This document shows positions 1 through 14,800 of a stretch of 64,000 bases of DNA, one piece after another. Origin of the DNA: Sanderia malayensis (taxonomy: Eukaryota; Cnidaria; Scyphozoa; Semaeostomeae; Pelagiidae); the NCBI GenBank assembly GCA_013076295.1, contig RQOL01000699.1, positions 3,534,001 to 3,598,000 on the forward strand. The letters run 5' to 3'. The notes beneath the pieces were generated by a model. It did no database searches. It worked only from the letters and a program-made list of their open reading frames with translations, and was not told where the DNA came from. Position 1 is the stretch's first letter; the number at the start of each line of letters is the position of its first letter. The translations under genes and the position numbers were made by a program.

Positions 1-237
1 TATGAAATGGAGTTGCAGGGAAAACTGCGTCAATGCCATTATTTGGCTTTCATCGAATATCCAATGAAATCCTCCAAATTAATAAACCACAAAAATGACC
101 GAGATATGCTCATTGTATGACGAGTTTGTCAGATTGAGGGTTGGTTGAGTAGTTCAAGAGACCAGATGTTAAATTGATTAAGCAGGGTAATTCGTTATGC
201 CATCATTGTATCAATATTCCAATGCATAAAAACATAC
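1..237 (-). other. Partial intron of the giant gene
   Basis: This sequence follows the exon 65 donor (GTATGT at 232-237 on the minus strand). It is A/T-rich with no Cys-rich repeat coding and no acceptor followed by the repeat motif, so the next exon lies outside the window. Confidence 0.7.
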
Positions 238-3200
238 CAGGACAATCTGTTAGACTCTTGCTCATCTCCGGACAATAATAACCAGCCAAGCAATCTTTCT
301 CTGCTGCCGATCCTTCCGGGCAATAGGTCTTTGCAGCGCACGGTATACCGGTGTAATTCATCGTCCCGTACGGACAATAATACCCGGCAGGACATAATGG
401 ACAGTCTGTCGGAGCTCCGGCACCAGGAACGGGTCGTATGCGACCTGGAGGGCACCACATCGGTATATCACCGGCAGTGCAGTACTTTCCGATTGGACAG
501 AGACTGTTGTTGTAAGTTGGCATGCCGGTTGTATTACACCAATATCCGGCCCGGCACACGAAGCAGTCGCTTTTAGATTTACCCCAAAGCTGATCTCTGT
601 ATGTGAGTACTGGACAGTTGACAGTGTCCAGGCCTCTTGGACAATACTTGCCAAGCGGGCAGGGATATACTTTTTCATCTCCTACGAGGATAATAATAAT
701 AATAATAAGCAATAAGAATGAAGAACAAAAATCACAAATGAATCGCAAGTAACCATAAGACACCGTGGTACAACAGGGAGGAGATGTTTATTTAAGGCGC
801 CCAAGGCCCTGAATGTCCACAGATCTTCCCTAACTCACCTAACCTGTGTTATGATTTACCTTCATACAAAATGGATAGATTAAAATATAAATGGACAGGT
901 ACATAAAATCAAAATTGTAGGGGTAGGAGGGAGTAGAGGTTTCTTTAGATAGTGAAGTGAAAAGCTTATGTAGAAATCCCAAAACTTTAGGCAAATACTC
1001 TGAGCTCAATTATTGGGCTAAACTGAAATGTTGTGCTCATAACTTATCATAACAGAATATAGTTACAATGCCATCGTGATTAACAGAAGTGCAAACATGA
1101 ATACCCACTGTGGTTTTGATAAAAAAAATATTTGTACAAAGCTCTCAAAACGGTATATCTGTACGTACCTTCGAAGCATTCTTGCCCTGCGGGACATGAG
1201 GGACAATCAGCTGCACTTTGACCGCCCCAAGCCGGTTTGAACTGGTGCCTGTTGCATGGTGTAGGCGATGTTGTCCCGTGGGTACAGTAGAAACCAGGTG
1301 GGCAGGGTCCGTGAAGGATTTGAGAAACGTTGATGGCAGATGATGGCGACGATGAAGACAGTTTCAATGCTGGATTCGGCGAAGCACTGCCACTGCGGCA
1401 CCAATAGCCGGCAGAACATTTATCAGAAATCGTTCCTGGAAGTATTGAAAGTAGACATGACAAATACAAGAGTTTATACAACTGTAATTGAATCTAGTTG
1501 GGATTAATACGCGAGGCAAGCACATCCAATGGGATTAATACGCGAGGAACTACAAATGAAGCCAAAAGGTTTAAAATGTCCGGGGTTTGTGGAACAGTTT
1601 ATAGGTTCATTAGATTCCATTTAGAGCAACTATCATAAAAGTAAGTCTGAAAGTTAATTGTATATTGTCTTTTTGTCTATCATGTTATTTGGATGTCAAC
1701 ATTGCCTAGGGTTCATTGCAATTTGACTCTTCCTTATCCAAGTAGAGCCGTGACTTGATACTTAACTGTATCGATTGTATTCGAACTGTTATTATGCTTG
1801 GATGATAATAGCATTAGAAAGTAAGCCCTCCTGGAAAGGATGGGCAGCCACACCACAAACAAATACTGTGCATGACGCGCTCACGGGGGTGCGAATATAA
1901 CAAAATGCCACGTACCTCTCAGGCAGTAACTGCCAGTGATGCACTGTTTGCACTGCTCCGGCCCTTGTAATCCACTCTCGTTGTCATATGTGAATGTTCC
2001 ATTGGGACAGAAATATGGAATGGTCGTACGCTTGGGACAATAATGCCTGGCCGGACACGTAACAAGATTGGATACTTTACTTGTGCAATAGAAACCGGCC
2101 GGACAATCTCGGCATTCGGCTTGTTCTGTCGCAGGTTGGTAAGTACCTGGAAGTTAATAGAATCTTTATCAGTATAGTTTAGAGCAGTGAAGGCTTTGTA
2201 TCACAATTGACATCTATGAAATTGGTGCTAATGATTCTTGTGTTGAAATAACTGGTGTAGTTTGCTTCAAAATGCTTAAAAACTACGTAAAAACTACGTT
2301 TCGTTGTAGAAATGTGTCTACTGTAGATACGTCTCTATAAACCAGCAAGGGAATCCTCCGTAGAGAGTAGAGAATAAACTTTGCAAAGGTGATTCCCTTC
2401 CGAATGCCACAGTGTACCAAGACAAAAATAAAACTACAATGGACGTATCTCTCCATCTGAAGTTATCCTTTGCTTCAAACCAACTCATTCTCGGACAAAT
2501 TCAAAATAGAGAATTCACGATTGAAACAAAATCATTCATACCGATTGGACATTCTTTCGGCAATGCAGTTCCATTCGGACAGTAATGGCCGGCCGGACAC
2601 GTATAGTTCTGCGGTGTAGCATCCTGACTTCCTTGCGGACAGTACCATCCTCCGTGGCACTTTCCGGACGGCTTGGTCAGACCGAATCCTTTGCAGAACG
2701 AGCCCGGATCACACGGAGCACAATCTGATACTGATGCTGCACCAGTAACGTTTCTGTATGTACCTTCAGGGCATCGTAACGGTCCACTGATACCTTCCAG
2801 GCAATAGTAACCAACCGGGCATTCACCATTCATTGGATACTTGGGTGTTGCTACGCTTGGTGCTCTGCTTGCTGCTTGTCCTTGGCAGAAATATCCTTGC
2901 TGGCACTTTCCAGTTGGATTAATGGAACCCTCGAGACAGTACAGGCCAGCCGGGCAATCTGAACAACCGGATGCTTGTTTCATACCGGTCTTGTTGTTGT
3001 ACGTTCCGGCGGGGCACTTCACGCCGTTCGTATTGCCACCCGGACAGTAGTATCCGGTTCTACAGGGATACTGGCTTGTCATGTTATCAGCCGGGCAGTA
3101 AAAGCCTTCTGCGCAAAGCGTGCAGTTGGCTTGCTGAGTATTCGGCTGATAGGTACCCGGTTTACAGCCCAACTCAATCTTTGAGCCTGTGCAAAAATAA

Positions 3201-6200
3201 AATCAAAAGCATCAGATAATTGTGGAGTCATTTTAGAATTTAGAAACTAGAGCCAGAGACGTCAAAATATATTGGGATCATTTTCATTTTCACTACTTCA
3301 TATTTAACCAGAGTTGCCCGTAAGATTGTATGGACTGCTACAAGAGATCCCAGTACAAAGAGCTTCCGAGAAAACAAGACAAATGTTCTAATTTATAACC
3401 AGGTTCTTGAATCGAGATAAAATCGAACCACAAAACGGTTTAATTGACCAAATATTCGGTTTATTGTTCATGGATGCTTGTCAAACGGAACAACATTGGT
3501 TACATCGAAATGTTTGTGCTTCTTTTATTGTCAATGTTAATCAAACAACACCAATCATAAACAAATACGTTCTCTTACCTTTCGGGCAATAATGTCCAGC
3601 AGGGCAAGGGTATCCTTTAACACCATCGTTCGGAGTTGGCGTGCTAGATGCACCCCTACAAACGAACCCTTCACTGCACATGGGTGGATCGGCAATGTTC
3701 TGCAGTCCTTGCGTATCACAATACCGACCAGCTGAGCATTCGGTACACTTCGATGCACTTGGGAGACCGCGCGAGCTTGAGAAATAGCCAGCAGGGCAAG
3801 GTTCTGGTACATCTGTGCCGTTCAAACAGTAATAACCAGGCGTGCACTGGTCGTTCATGTAAGGGAATGTTTTGTTCGATGTTGGAACGTCCTTGTCAGG
3901 CGATGCTGTCTTGGCTCCACCCATGCAGTAAAAACCAGCGTAGCAAAGTCCGGTTGGCTCCGCCAGGCCATCAGTTGCGCAATAATACTTCGGTTTGCAG
4001 TCCACACAATCCTCCAAACGCTGTGCGCCGTATGATGGACGATATTTACCTGAAAAAAGCAGCAGGAAATTGAAAACTAAGCAACATATGCTATCAATTC
4101 CACTGTGCAGTGAAGGCCTAGATTCCCCAGGTATTAATAACAGAATTTGAGGTATTATAAATGCAATGCAAATTACCTGCTGGACATTTGTAAGTGAATT
4201 TATTTCCAGTTTCAGCTGGGCAGTAGGATCCCTTAGGACAGACTTTCGGCGATATGACCGGCCCTTCAGCCGGATCACAGTAGTAGCCAGCAGGACACGG
4301 TAGACAGGAAGATTGTCCGGATACATTTTGGTACGTTCCGTTGCCACAAGGCACCGGGTAGGGATCCTGACCAGAACAGTAGTGTCCGGTTGTGCACAAG
4401 AAAGCGGGCGGAGTGCTCACAGATTGGCCAGCGGGACAATAATATCTGCAATAAAAACGGAGTCACTAAATTACACTTCGGTGTCAATTGAGCTCACATG
4501 ATTTTCCGGATTGGTTATCCTAAACCAAAGCTTGATAGAAGTCGACAACAAAGCAAAATTGGTGAATTGTCTGCAGGTAAACCTGCAGAACACACGCGGT
4601 AAACACGCAGGAAAACCGATCATACCTTGCAGCACAGGGTCCCGAGGGATTCGATCTTCCTCGTTCACTGCAGTAAAACCCAGCCGTACAGGCGACGCAG
4701 TCTTCTTTCCTCGTGTTCTTAGTTCCGTTTGCAAACGTTCCAATCTCGCATGCTATGGGCACAGGCGTCCCAGACGGACAGTAATGTCCACTGTAACACT
4801 CGAATTGGTTCGCCACAGTGGCACTGTCATTGCAGTAGTAGCCGGCTGAACAGTTGCCCGTGGGTTGCGATAGTCCAGCTCGTTCGCAATATTTGCCAAC
4901 TGTACATTTGATTGGCTTCTCGGAGCCTCGCGGACAGTAATGACCAGCTGGACAAATGTCACCTGAAATGCAAACAGCCATAATCCATTTAACAAGTTTA
5001 TATAGTTATACATTACACACATTTAAGTATTACCTACGCTATACCTGCACTATGATTATTTAAGAGGGCGCAAAACTTAGAAACAGGCGCGTAATTAGTC
5101 CCTTTCGTAGCTGTTCCAACTAGAATCCCTAACACCGAAATTAATATAAACACAAAGAAAGAGTATTTGAATGAGTGCAAGGAATGAATGAAATCTGCTG
5201 TGAAGGAGAAAAATTATGGCTCCCTAGTTCCCCCTTCTGGTAACATCCCTACTCCATGATCCCTAACATCCAAAGCTCCTACTTCAAGTGCATTGAATAG
5301 GCATGCCTCATTTACTTTAATTGATTCTCTTATTTACTTTTGTTTTTGAACAGGTGGAACATTGATAACAGCTGTAAATATGTTTTTACGTAGCTGAAGT
5401 TTTTAACCTGTATAAAAATTCATCATTATTATTATTATTATTATTTAAAATAAAACTAATACTCACCAGTAGTACTGTTGAAAGCAGGACATATACAATC
5501 ATACGGTTTATAGCACGTTGCTCCAGGAGTCATGGCCGACGAGGCCAATGCACCAATGTCACCAGGCCTAGCTGAAGGCGACCCACCTCTGCAGAAGAAA
5601 CCTGCGTCACACTCCCCATTGGGATTCTCTCTTCCTGCTCCTTCGCAATACATGCCTGCAGGACACTGCGCACAGGCAGCTAAGTTCGTTTGTCCGGTGT
5701 TGTTGTTGTAGGTGCCGGGCGGACATTTGTGCTCTGTTGAATATCTTGTGCCGTTGGTGCAGTAGTGTCCGACCGGGCAGGTCAACGGAGTAATTGTTGT
5801 TCCGTTGCAGTAATAACCTTCAAGTTAAGATACATGTGATTGTATATGCGATTATGTGGGGGAAAGCTGAAGAGAAAAACTGCCTCGCAGCTTTCTAAGG
5901 ACTAGAGGTTTAATTTCGTGACGAAATTAAACCTCTAACCGAAATTAAACAGTGGAGCTCTGATATAAGAAAGCTTGAAGGTCCCAAAACAATACAAATT
6001 ATTGAAAGCTTTTCAAACCGAGGAAAGCTTATACTATGAAAAGCAGCTTAAGGAATCAGATGCTTAAAACGCCATACTGGGAACGTGTCGAAAAAGCTTT
6101 TCACATAGATATTCCACTGCATAAGAATATACGATACTAATAGAGATAGAATAAAATATCTCAAAATCGTAAAAGAGAACTCGAAAACGTAAGCGATTGT

Positions 6201-8806
6201 ACCTTGAGGACAAACGGAGCAACTAGCCATGCCAAGAGATGGTGCATAGTAGCCATTCTTACATGGCTTTGGCAGGGGAGTGGCGAGAGGGCACTCGTGT
6301 CCTTTGTGGCACTGTCCACCGGTTCCAGTATGTCCTGCACCACTGGGTGTCGAGCTATTCACACCGCTGACGCAATAAAAGCCTTTGGAAAGAAACAAAA
6401 ACTCGATTGAAGACCGTGTGTTTCAAGCAACGTTAGCGGAGAGACACGGGAATAGATAATTCCAATTTAATATCTAAGATCATCATTAGAATGGTAGTGT
6501 GCTTACTGCAGATAAGAGCGTATAAATAGACATCATGTCTTCTTGGAAAGCCTTACCTGGTAAGCAGGGGCCAGAAACCTTATCCAGGCCAGTACGACCA
6601 CAGAAATATCCTTCAGTGCACTGCGAGCATTGTGAAATGTCTTGCAATTCTTCTCTAGCTCCAAAGGTGCCAAGGGGACACGGGCTTGCATTGTAGCCAG
6701 TCTTTCCAGTGCAGTAATATCCTTGGGGGCAGGGATCGGCTACGAATCTCCTTGTACATCTGTAGCCAGGAGGGCAGTCTAAACAAGCAACTGAACCTAA
6801 GGAAAGAACAAAACTCTTTGTTAATGACCAAACTATGTTAAACTATGTCCAAAAAACCAAACTAGCCTATTGAACAGATGCTGGGCTTCAGAGTTCAAAA
6901 GACCAAACTGGGATAACGTTGCCAATTCATAGTTCGATTAAGAAAGTCCTTCAGATCATAGTAGGGTGGCAAGTAAAGCACACGGCATAGGTTATTACAC
7001 GAAGGACTTCAAATACGACAATGATGTTGAAAACAGACTGGCTACATACACAGGTCCTAGTAGATACGTAACAAGGATTTATAAAAGAATGGGTGGCTAT
7101 GGCAGACCTGAAGAACATTACCATACCTGTTACATTAGCATAAGTGCCGTTTTCGCAGTGCTGCGGTGTGTCAATACCACGTGGGCAGTATGTACCAACA
7201 GGGCATTTAGCACCGGTTTTGTAATCGCTGGGGTTTGGTACACTGGCGTTCTTGACGCAGTAGTATCCGGCATTGCATTTATCTGTGACTGCCGTCTTTC
7301 CAGTGCCGCTACAGTAATAGCCAGCATCACAACCTGCGGGATTTAAAGATACACAAATATACGTATGTGTATATATAAAAAGAAAAGAGAAAGGTAGGGA
7401 GGGAGAGGAGGGAGGGAGGGAGATAATAGAATCTGATATAATGACATTCCATGACACAATCAAGGTGAGAAAATATTGCTTCAATGCATAATAATGTATT
7501 ACTGGTTCCCTTCAAAGTTCGCTATATCGCAATACAGCTGCTAACTTTATCAACAATTCTCGAGTGATTATTTATACCTATGCAGTCTTCAATTGAAGAT
7601 TTTCCAGTCTGGTTTAGATAAAAGCCTTCCGGACATGATTGTGGAGTTGGAGTTCCGGTCGGACAATAACTGCCACTTGGACACACGACACCATACGCTT
7701 TGTTGACAGGAGCTGATTCCGTTGAGCCTCTGATGCACCAATGACCATTGCTGCATTGTCGGTACGGTGTTACAAGACTGCTGCTCGGACAATACCATCC
7801 GGGTATACATGAAATGCATCCGGCGGAATTTATGAGTCCAGTAACATTGCCAAATGTGCCTGTAGAAATGAAATCAAGATACCATTGGATGCAATATTTT
7901 GTATATTCTAACTCTTATACAATGATGCTTTCAAGAAGCGCCTCTTACTTTAAACGGCTGTTTCAATAAGCGCCCCGTTTGAATTTATTAAATATCCCCG
8001 GCGATTATTCGAAGCATAATACATCGCATATTGATTTATAATTGAAACTTATTTTCACTCTGGGTCTCTTAACGTAGCATAGCATAACACACAAAGCAAA
8101 TGAACAACCTACATTAAAAACCCGCATATAAGAACCAACGGATTAAGAGCCTTCGGGGCGATTTTGCTGCTCAAAACAATAAAAGAAACAATAGCCTATT
8201 GTCTTGGAACAATAGGCTGAATGGAAATTTACAGGTTCTTATATGCGGGATTTTACTGTATCATAAGGACATTTACCAGAGGGACACGGTGTGCCAGAGA
8301 CAGATTGAGTTGGGCAGTAGTGTCCAAGATTGCATATATTTCCAGTTGTTCCGTCTCTGGGCGATGGCATTGAAGCTCTTGATGAACAGTATGAGCCTAA
8401 AAAAAACAGTATCAACAATTACTAAAGAACATTCGAAATAAAAACAATCAAACCCTGTGAGATTGAATGAATCTTAATTTGAGTAAATAAGAGAATATTT
8501 CGCTTGCGTTTAACTTACCGGCTGCACAGGAATTTGTTGGTTTCGTATTACCGTATCCGGCACAATAGAACCCACCATCACACGATGTGCACTGGCTATC
8601 GGTTTGCAGGCCGGAAACATTGCTGTAAGTGCCCGGAGGACACGGATGCTGTCTTGCAGATGAGGTGTTGGACGGACAGTAGTAGCCTTGGGTGCAGTTG
8701 GTTGGTTGTACGACGCCTTGACCGGGTGCAAGTAGAGTCGGATCGCAATAAAAACCGGGTGGACATGTCTTGCAATTGTAACGTCCGGGAAGATCTTGGT
8801 ATTGTC
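238..8806 (-). CDS. Giant gene, exons 52-65, open at the window edge (residues ~4902-6346)
   Basis: Exons are 8519-8806, 8277-8396, 7578-7859, 7127-7333, 6557-6796, 6203-6382, 5467-5817, 4626-4962, 4177-4445, 3579-4049, 2542-3186, 1916-2146, 1169-1435 and 238-681. All joins are phase 1 except after exon 59 (phase 2). Exon 53 (120 nt) is easily missed but fits: its acceptor follows a T tract and its donor is CTG|GTAAAT. Exon 54 lacks one expected Cys (EGFYLNQTG, where the repeat would normally have Y-x-C or a T-Y spacer). Exon 65 ends at CCTG|GTATGT, and positions 1-237 are the next intron. The C-terminus, and any transmembrane or catalytic domain, lies left of this window. Confidence 0.88.
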
Positions 8807-11800
8807 CTAAAAGAAAATGCGTACACAAGGTTGGAGTTTTGAAGATTAAATATTGAAACCCATTTAGTATGAATACATAAAGCATGGAAGCTCGTAAAAC
8901 AAAGTAAGTACAGACAAATCTTCATACAATTGCATGGCCTCAGTTAATAAAAAAATTCTACATTATGAGGAATAACATTGGTTGGACTCTACATTATGAG
9001 GACTAACATTGGTTGGTTCAATATAAACCAGTTATACGTAGGCCCCAGTGTGAACAGCATTGATACGACCTATTGCGAGGTTGATACTCCACTAAAGAGT
9101 ACAATAATGGCTGTACATATCCCCAACAGTATAGTTACTTTGCGGAAACTTACCTGCAGGACAAGGGATGGGACTACCTCTGCCAGTGGGACAATAAGAA
9201 CCACGTGGACATTCTACGCTGTCGTTCTTTGAAGAACCAGTTGGACAGTAGTAGCCTTGAAGACATAGGAACACAGCCTGCGTCATTCCGGTTTGAGGAC
9301 AATAAAATCCGGTCGTGCAATTGCTACACTGGCTTTTCGCTGATATTCCCGGCGTGCCAGAGAACGTACCGACCGGGCATGGCACCTCAAATGGAGTTCC
9401 TTTCGGACAGTAATGCCCGGCCTTACATGGTTTTGGAGCCGCGGTTGTTGATCCAAGGTCGCAGTAGGAACCGGCTGTACAGTTTCCGAACGGAAGAGAA
9501 AGACCTTGCCTGTCGCAATATTTTCCACGATCACAGGTTGTGGGTCGGACGGAGCCTCTTGGGCAGTATGAACCGAGCGGGCAGATATCTCCGGTCTGGT
9601 TAACTGAATAGATGGGGCAAGTGTAGCGATCTGTGTTGTTGTACGTGAGATTGGATTGGAAAACCGGGCGAGCAGAATAGGCAGCTCTCTCGCAATAGTA
9701 GCCCGGATCACAGAAATCGTTCGGGTACTTATTTCCATAACCCTGGCAATACTGACCTCCGGTACACGGTTGGCAATCTTGCGGTCGTGTAGCTTTGGTT
9801 TTGTTGTTGAAAGTACCGGGCGGACATGCGAACGCGGACGTAGTTTGCGTCGGGCAGTAGTAACCCATGGGGCACACATCACCGTAAGAAAGGGAAACGG
9901 GATTACTGAGTATTGCTCTTCCACTGCAATAGTAACCGGCTAGACAGCTTCCATTTGGCGCAGCTAGGCCATCCTGGGCACAGAACATACCACCGGGGCA
10001 GTCTGTACACTCCGAGATGCTTCCAAGGCGCTTACGATCTCCAAACGTCCCTTTGGGACAAGGAAGTGGCTGACTGAAGCCAGACTGGCAATAGTATCCT
10101 TGAGGACACTCGCCCCCACCCTGTGCCAAACTCAGAGGTTGTGGCGTGATGGCTTTTTCTGCGCAGTAGTAACCGACATGGCATTTAGTTGCAGGAGTTG
10201 TCATAGCATCGCGGTCACAGTAATATCCAGGTGTGCATGGATGGCACTGGTCGTGACTTGACAACTTACTCTGGTTTCCAAAGTATCCTTTCTGGCAGGG
10301 GAAATCTTTGTATGTCACGGTTTTATTCGGGCAGTAATAACCTTTCGGACAGATGCTGGGGTTCACTGCTCCGTGAGAACTGCTGTTGGCACCGCTTGCA
10401 TTGTATCCTATAAAAGAGATGTCAGTACAATTTACATCAAACATACAATACATGTACTAAAGGTTGTGTACGCAAATCAGTGCATGCAGTATCAGTTTCA
10501 AGTCGACGTGACAAAACCTCTCTTCAGGTCAATTCGCTTGAGGAAGGCCAGTGTACAAAAGGTCAAAATACTAAAAGTCAATGTACAAAGGTAATTGTAC
10601 TAAAGGTCATGTTAAAGGTAATTGTACTAAAGGTCTTGATAAAGATCGTTGTCATACCTTGTGCTTCTACTGTGTCACAGTAGTATCCATTTTCACAATC
10701 CAAGCAGAAGCCACGTCTAGCATACGGCTGGTAGGTTCCCGGTGGACAAACATTGTGCTTGTAGCTGCCGATAGGACACATATGTCCGGGCTGACACATC
10801 TTGTCAACAGGAGCCGGGTAGATTTCTCCGGACGGACAGTAATATCCAACTGAGCAGTTTCCGGCGGGTGCTGGTAGTCCGGAACGGTCGCAATACTTTC
10901 CTTGATCGCCTAAAAACAAATGGTTTAATAACGATTTGCAAGGGCAAGGCATGCACTGTTACTTAGCAATTGTAGCATTGCAATACATTGCATTGACTGA
11001 GCAGTATACTGTAGAGTAAATTAGTGCAGAATAAAGTAGATTAGTGCCAAGCAGAGTATAACCAAGAAGAGTAGGTTAGTATAAGTTAAGTAGCTTAGAA
11101 CAAAGTAGTAAATTTGCATAGATTATTATAGAGTATAGTACAGTAGAAGATTAGTGTAATTAGAGCAACGTAGGTTACATTACTATAAATACGAGTAGAG
11201 AAGAGTAGATTAGTGTACAAAGTAAAATAGATTAGTGTATAATCGATCAGTATGGAGCATAGATTAGTGTAGAATACATTAACACATATTTAGTGGGGAA
11301 TAGATTAGAAAGAAGTAAAGGACTTGAATTTCATCAACATACATGGTATACAGGCATTTCGATAGTCGTTTCCGAATCCCCTTGCATAATAACCAGGTCT
11401 GCATGCATTAGGAGCTTTGCTGCCCAATTCACAATAGTGGCCGGGGGGACAGATATCCCCATACGTCTGGTTGACTGGCCTTTCTTCGGTAGAGCTACCG
11501 TTACAATAGTAGCCAGCGGCGCATTTGCCCTCGACGGCAGGCAGTTCAGCTCTGGAGCAGTAATAGGCAGGGTCGCAGGGCTTCGGGGCATCAGAACCAA
11601 TCGGACAATATGTTCCAGCTTTGCACCTACCACCTGGAAATGTATTGTGTTAAAGAACTCGTTTAAAAGCCTCATACATTTTGCAGCACTAGAAATCTGA
11701 AAGCTATTAAGCTACATTGGATTATCGGCATTAAGAGCCTCCATATATAACGAACTGGGCTTATAAACAAAGCTAAGCACTTGGTCCCTTAAACTACTTC

Positions 11801-14800
11801 GTAGTTTACAATGTATTCTCGGATTAACAAGCACCCAGTTGAACAAAGTGCTTCCAATTCCCTACAAGGTTGGTCTAAAAGCTTGTCTAAAATTCCCTGA
11901 AAGCTTTCTTTTTTAAGATATCCTGCTTGTCGTTCAATATTTTTGCATACGTCATGTAAAAGCTCCATTATGATGATAAACATCATCATCATTATTATCA
12001 TTGCTATCATACACCCACCAGGGTTAGAACATCATAAAAGCAAGCAATCATGAAAACCCAATCAGTGATTTCTTAACAAATCAAACAAGCAAAAAAGGCC
12101 AAGCAATGTCAGTATCCGATGTTTACCTTGGCCAACCACTGTTGGTGTCTTCGACGTTGATCCTGCCGTGCAATACCAACCTCCGTCGCAAGGGCCAGCC
12201 GGCAAATCAATTCCAATGGATTGGCAGTACATTCCGGGGGTGCATGTTAGACAATCCGACAACGCGCTTCCCTTGGTATAGTTCTTGAACGTGCCGACTG
12301 GACAGGGGTGTTCGTTGTCGAATCTCGTTCCGTTCGGGCAGTAGTAGCCTTTGGGACACTCGGTGTGATTTGACGATCCTTGCACACAGTACGAGCCAGG
12401 CGGACAGCTCAGACATGTTGATTGTTTGGGTAGATCGGTGTACGTACCCGCCGGGCAATTTTCCGCAGCCGGACTGCCCTGTTTGCAAAAAGTACCCGGA
12501 CTGCAAGGACCACCGGTGCTTGTAACGAGCGGTGGATTAGACAAGATTGCACCACCACTGCAATAATAGCCAGCTTGGCATTGACCAGTGGGCCAAGAAA
12601 GGCCTTCTTTGTCACAGAAATACCCCTTAAGACAAGGTAAACAATCCGAGACGCTCTTTCCATGTGTTGCGTTGTTAAACGTGCCCAGAGGACAGGCTAT
12701 TGGTGAGCTTGAATTACCAGATGGACAATAATATCCAAGTGGGCAGATGCCGGCGTATCCTTTGTGACCTCCGGACGGGGTTGACACATCCGAGCCATTC
12801 CTGCAATAGTATCCATTTGAGCATGGTCCACTTGGGGCTGTTAGGTTCATGCTGCCGCAGAAGCGGCCAGAAGGACAAGAGAGACATTCCGATTGTCTTG
12901 CAAGAGACTTGGAAGGGCTGTATGTTCCAGTTGGACAAGGCTGTAAATCATAGCCAGTCGAGGCGGGGCAGTAGAAACCTAAAAAGACAATTGGTTGGTC
13001 AGATAAGAGTTAGAAAAAATCTTGTGTTGGAAACATACCCTGGAAACATAATACACGGTGTATCAGATCTACGAAATCTTTGAATTGTCCAGGGTGGTTA
13101 TAAAAATGAGAGACTTAATAACGATCGATGGATATCAATATTGTCCATGACAGAGCTCTCCTCCACAATTTCAACACTGAAAATTGGTATTCTCCCTCCC
13201 AGTAGTAAATATTTGAAAATGGATGAAAAAATGAAAAATTATGTCAATGGATCATCTTAGTCTAGCAGGGCTCATTGTCAAGGGTTAACATCGATTATCT
13301 AAGATTACCTGGTTCACAATTCTGAGGGTTGACACGATTGATGCAGTAATGTCTCTCGGGACATTGATAGCACGAGCTGCCTTGAGTATGGTTCATGTAA
13401 GTGCTTGGAGAGCAAGGCTTTGGTGTTCCAGTTCCAGACGGACAATACGAGCCAATGGGACACACAGATCCTTCAAAACAAAAATACAAATTGTTATCAT
13501 AAATAAAATAGCCCAATGAATAAATTCAAATATGTTCTGCAATACACAGTGGAAACCTTCCATAAAGAACACTCGATAGACAAAAAAGTGTAAATTGCAT
13601 AGAGGCTTTTTTAAAAAGAGATGGTTTGGGGAATTCCCGAGTAATAATATTTGATAGTTGTTCGGAGGCAGCTGCTGTACAGCGGGTCCGTCGTTTCCTC
13701 TTCAGCGTACCAAGCATTCAATAGAACATAATGTTGGTTCGAGTTTAAAAACACCAAGTTGTTTACTTCAAGATGTCAAGTGTCAATGCCAAAAATGTTG
13801 ACTTACCAGTTGCATCTCCAGGAGGCATTGATTGTATTGCACTTCCAGCACAATAATATCCAGCAGTACAGTTACCAGACGGCGCATGCAGGCCCAATCC
13901 AGCACAGAATTGTCCAGCAGAACAGCCAAGGCATTGACTGACCGAACCGAGGCCAACAGATGGATTGAACGTGCCAGATGGGCAGAGACGCGTAGAGTTT
14001 GTACCAGACGGACAATAGCGACCTGTGGCAATGAAAATATGACAAGTTATGATATAAATCAAGGTGTATAAGCCATGAGTATAATGTCAACTTCATTCGT
14101 TCAGCAATTGCAGTCAAAAAAGTTCTGCAATTTCAAATCTCCATGGCAAGATAATATATAGATAGCAGCAAAGCTATATGATATAAACCTATGCACCCTT
14201 GTGTCTTAATAAAATCCATAAACAGTGAGCAGAAACTGTAAGCAGATGTTTCTGTTCATTGTTTACTCGTAAGAAGATGAACAACCGCAGTTGACATGTT
14301 ACAATAATATATTAACATTTATGCGTAGAAATATCAGAGAAATGGATTAGAAGGCTAGCTAAATACGTTACCTTTTGGGCAGGTATAACCAGTGATCCCA
14401 TCAGTGGGACTTTTTATCTTGGCTGCACCAACACAGAAATAGCCAGCTTGACAATCTCCTGTCCACGTATCAAGGCCTTCACGTTCACAATACTTTCCAA
14501 CAGGGCAGTTTGTGCATTCATTAGCACTGCCAAGCAAAGTCGAGGCACCGTATGTACCTATACAAAATCAAATTTGAAACCATTAAAATCAACCTGCTGC
14601 TGTCATTAATTTCATCTGAAAATACTAACAATTCACCAGCAAAATCGAATGACTTTGTCTTTGACTTAGGAATGGGGTGAGGATATTGGGGTGAGGGGTG
14701 AGGGGCATTGTAAACGTACCATTTGGACATCCATACTGTGTAGCTGTTTTTGTTCCATTGGGACAGAAAGAGCCGCGTGGGCATGGTGATGGAAGTTGGA

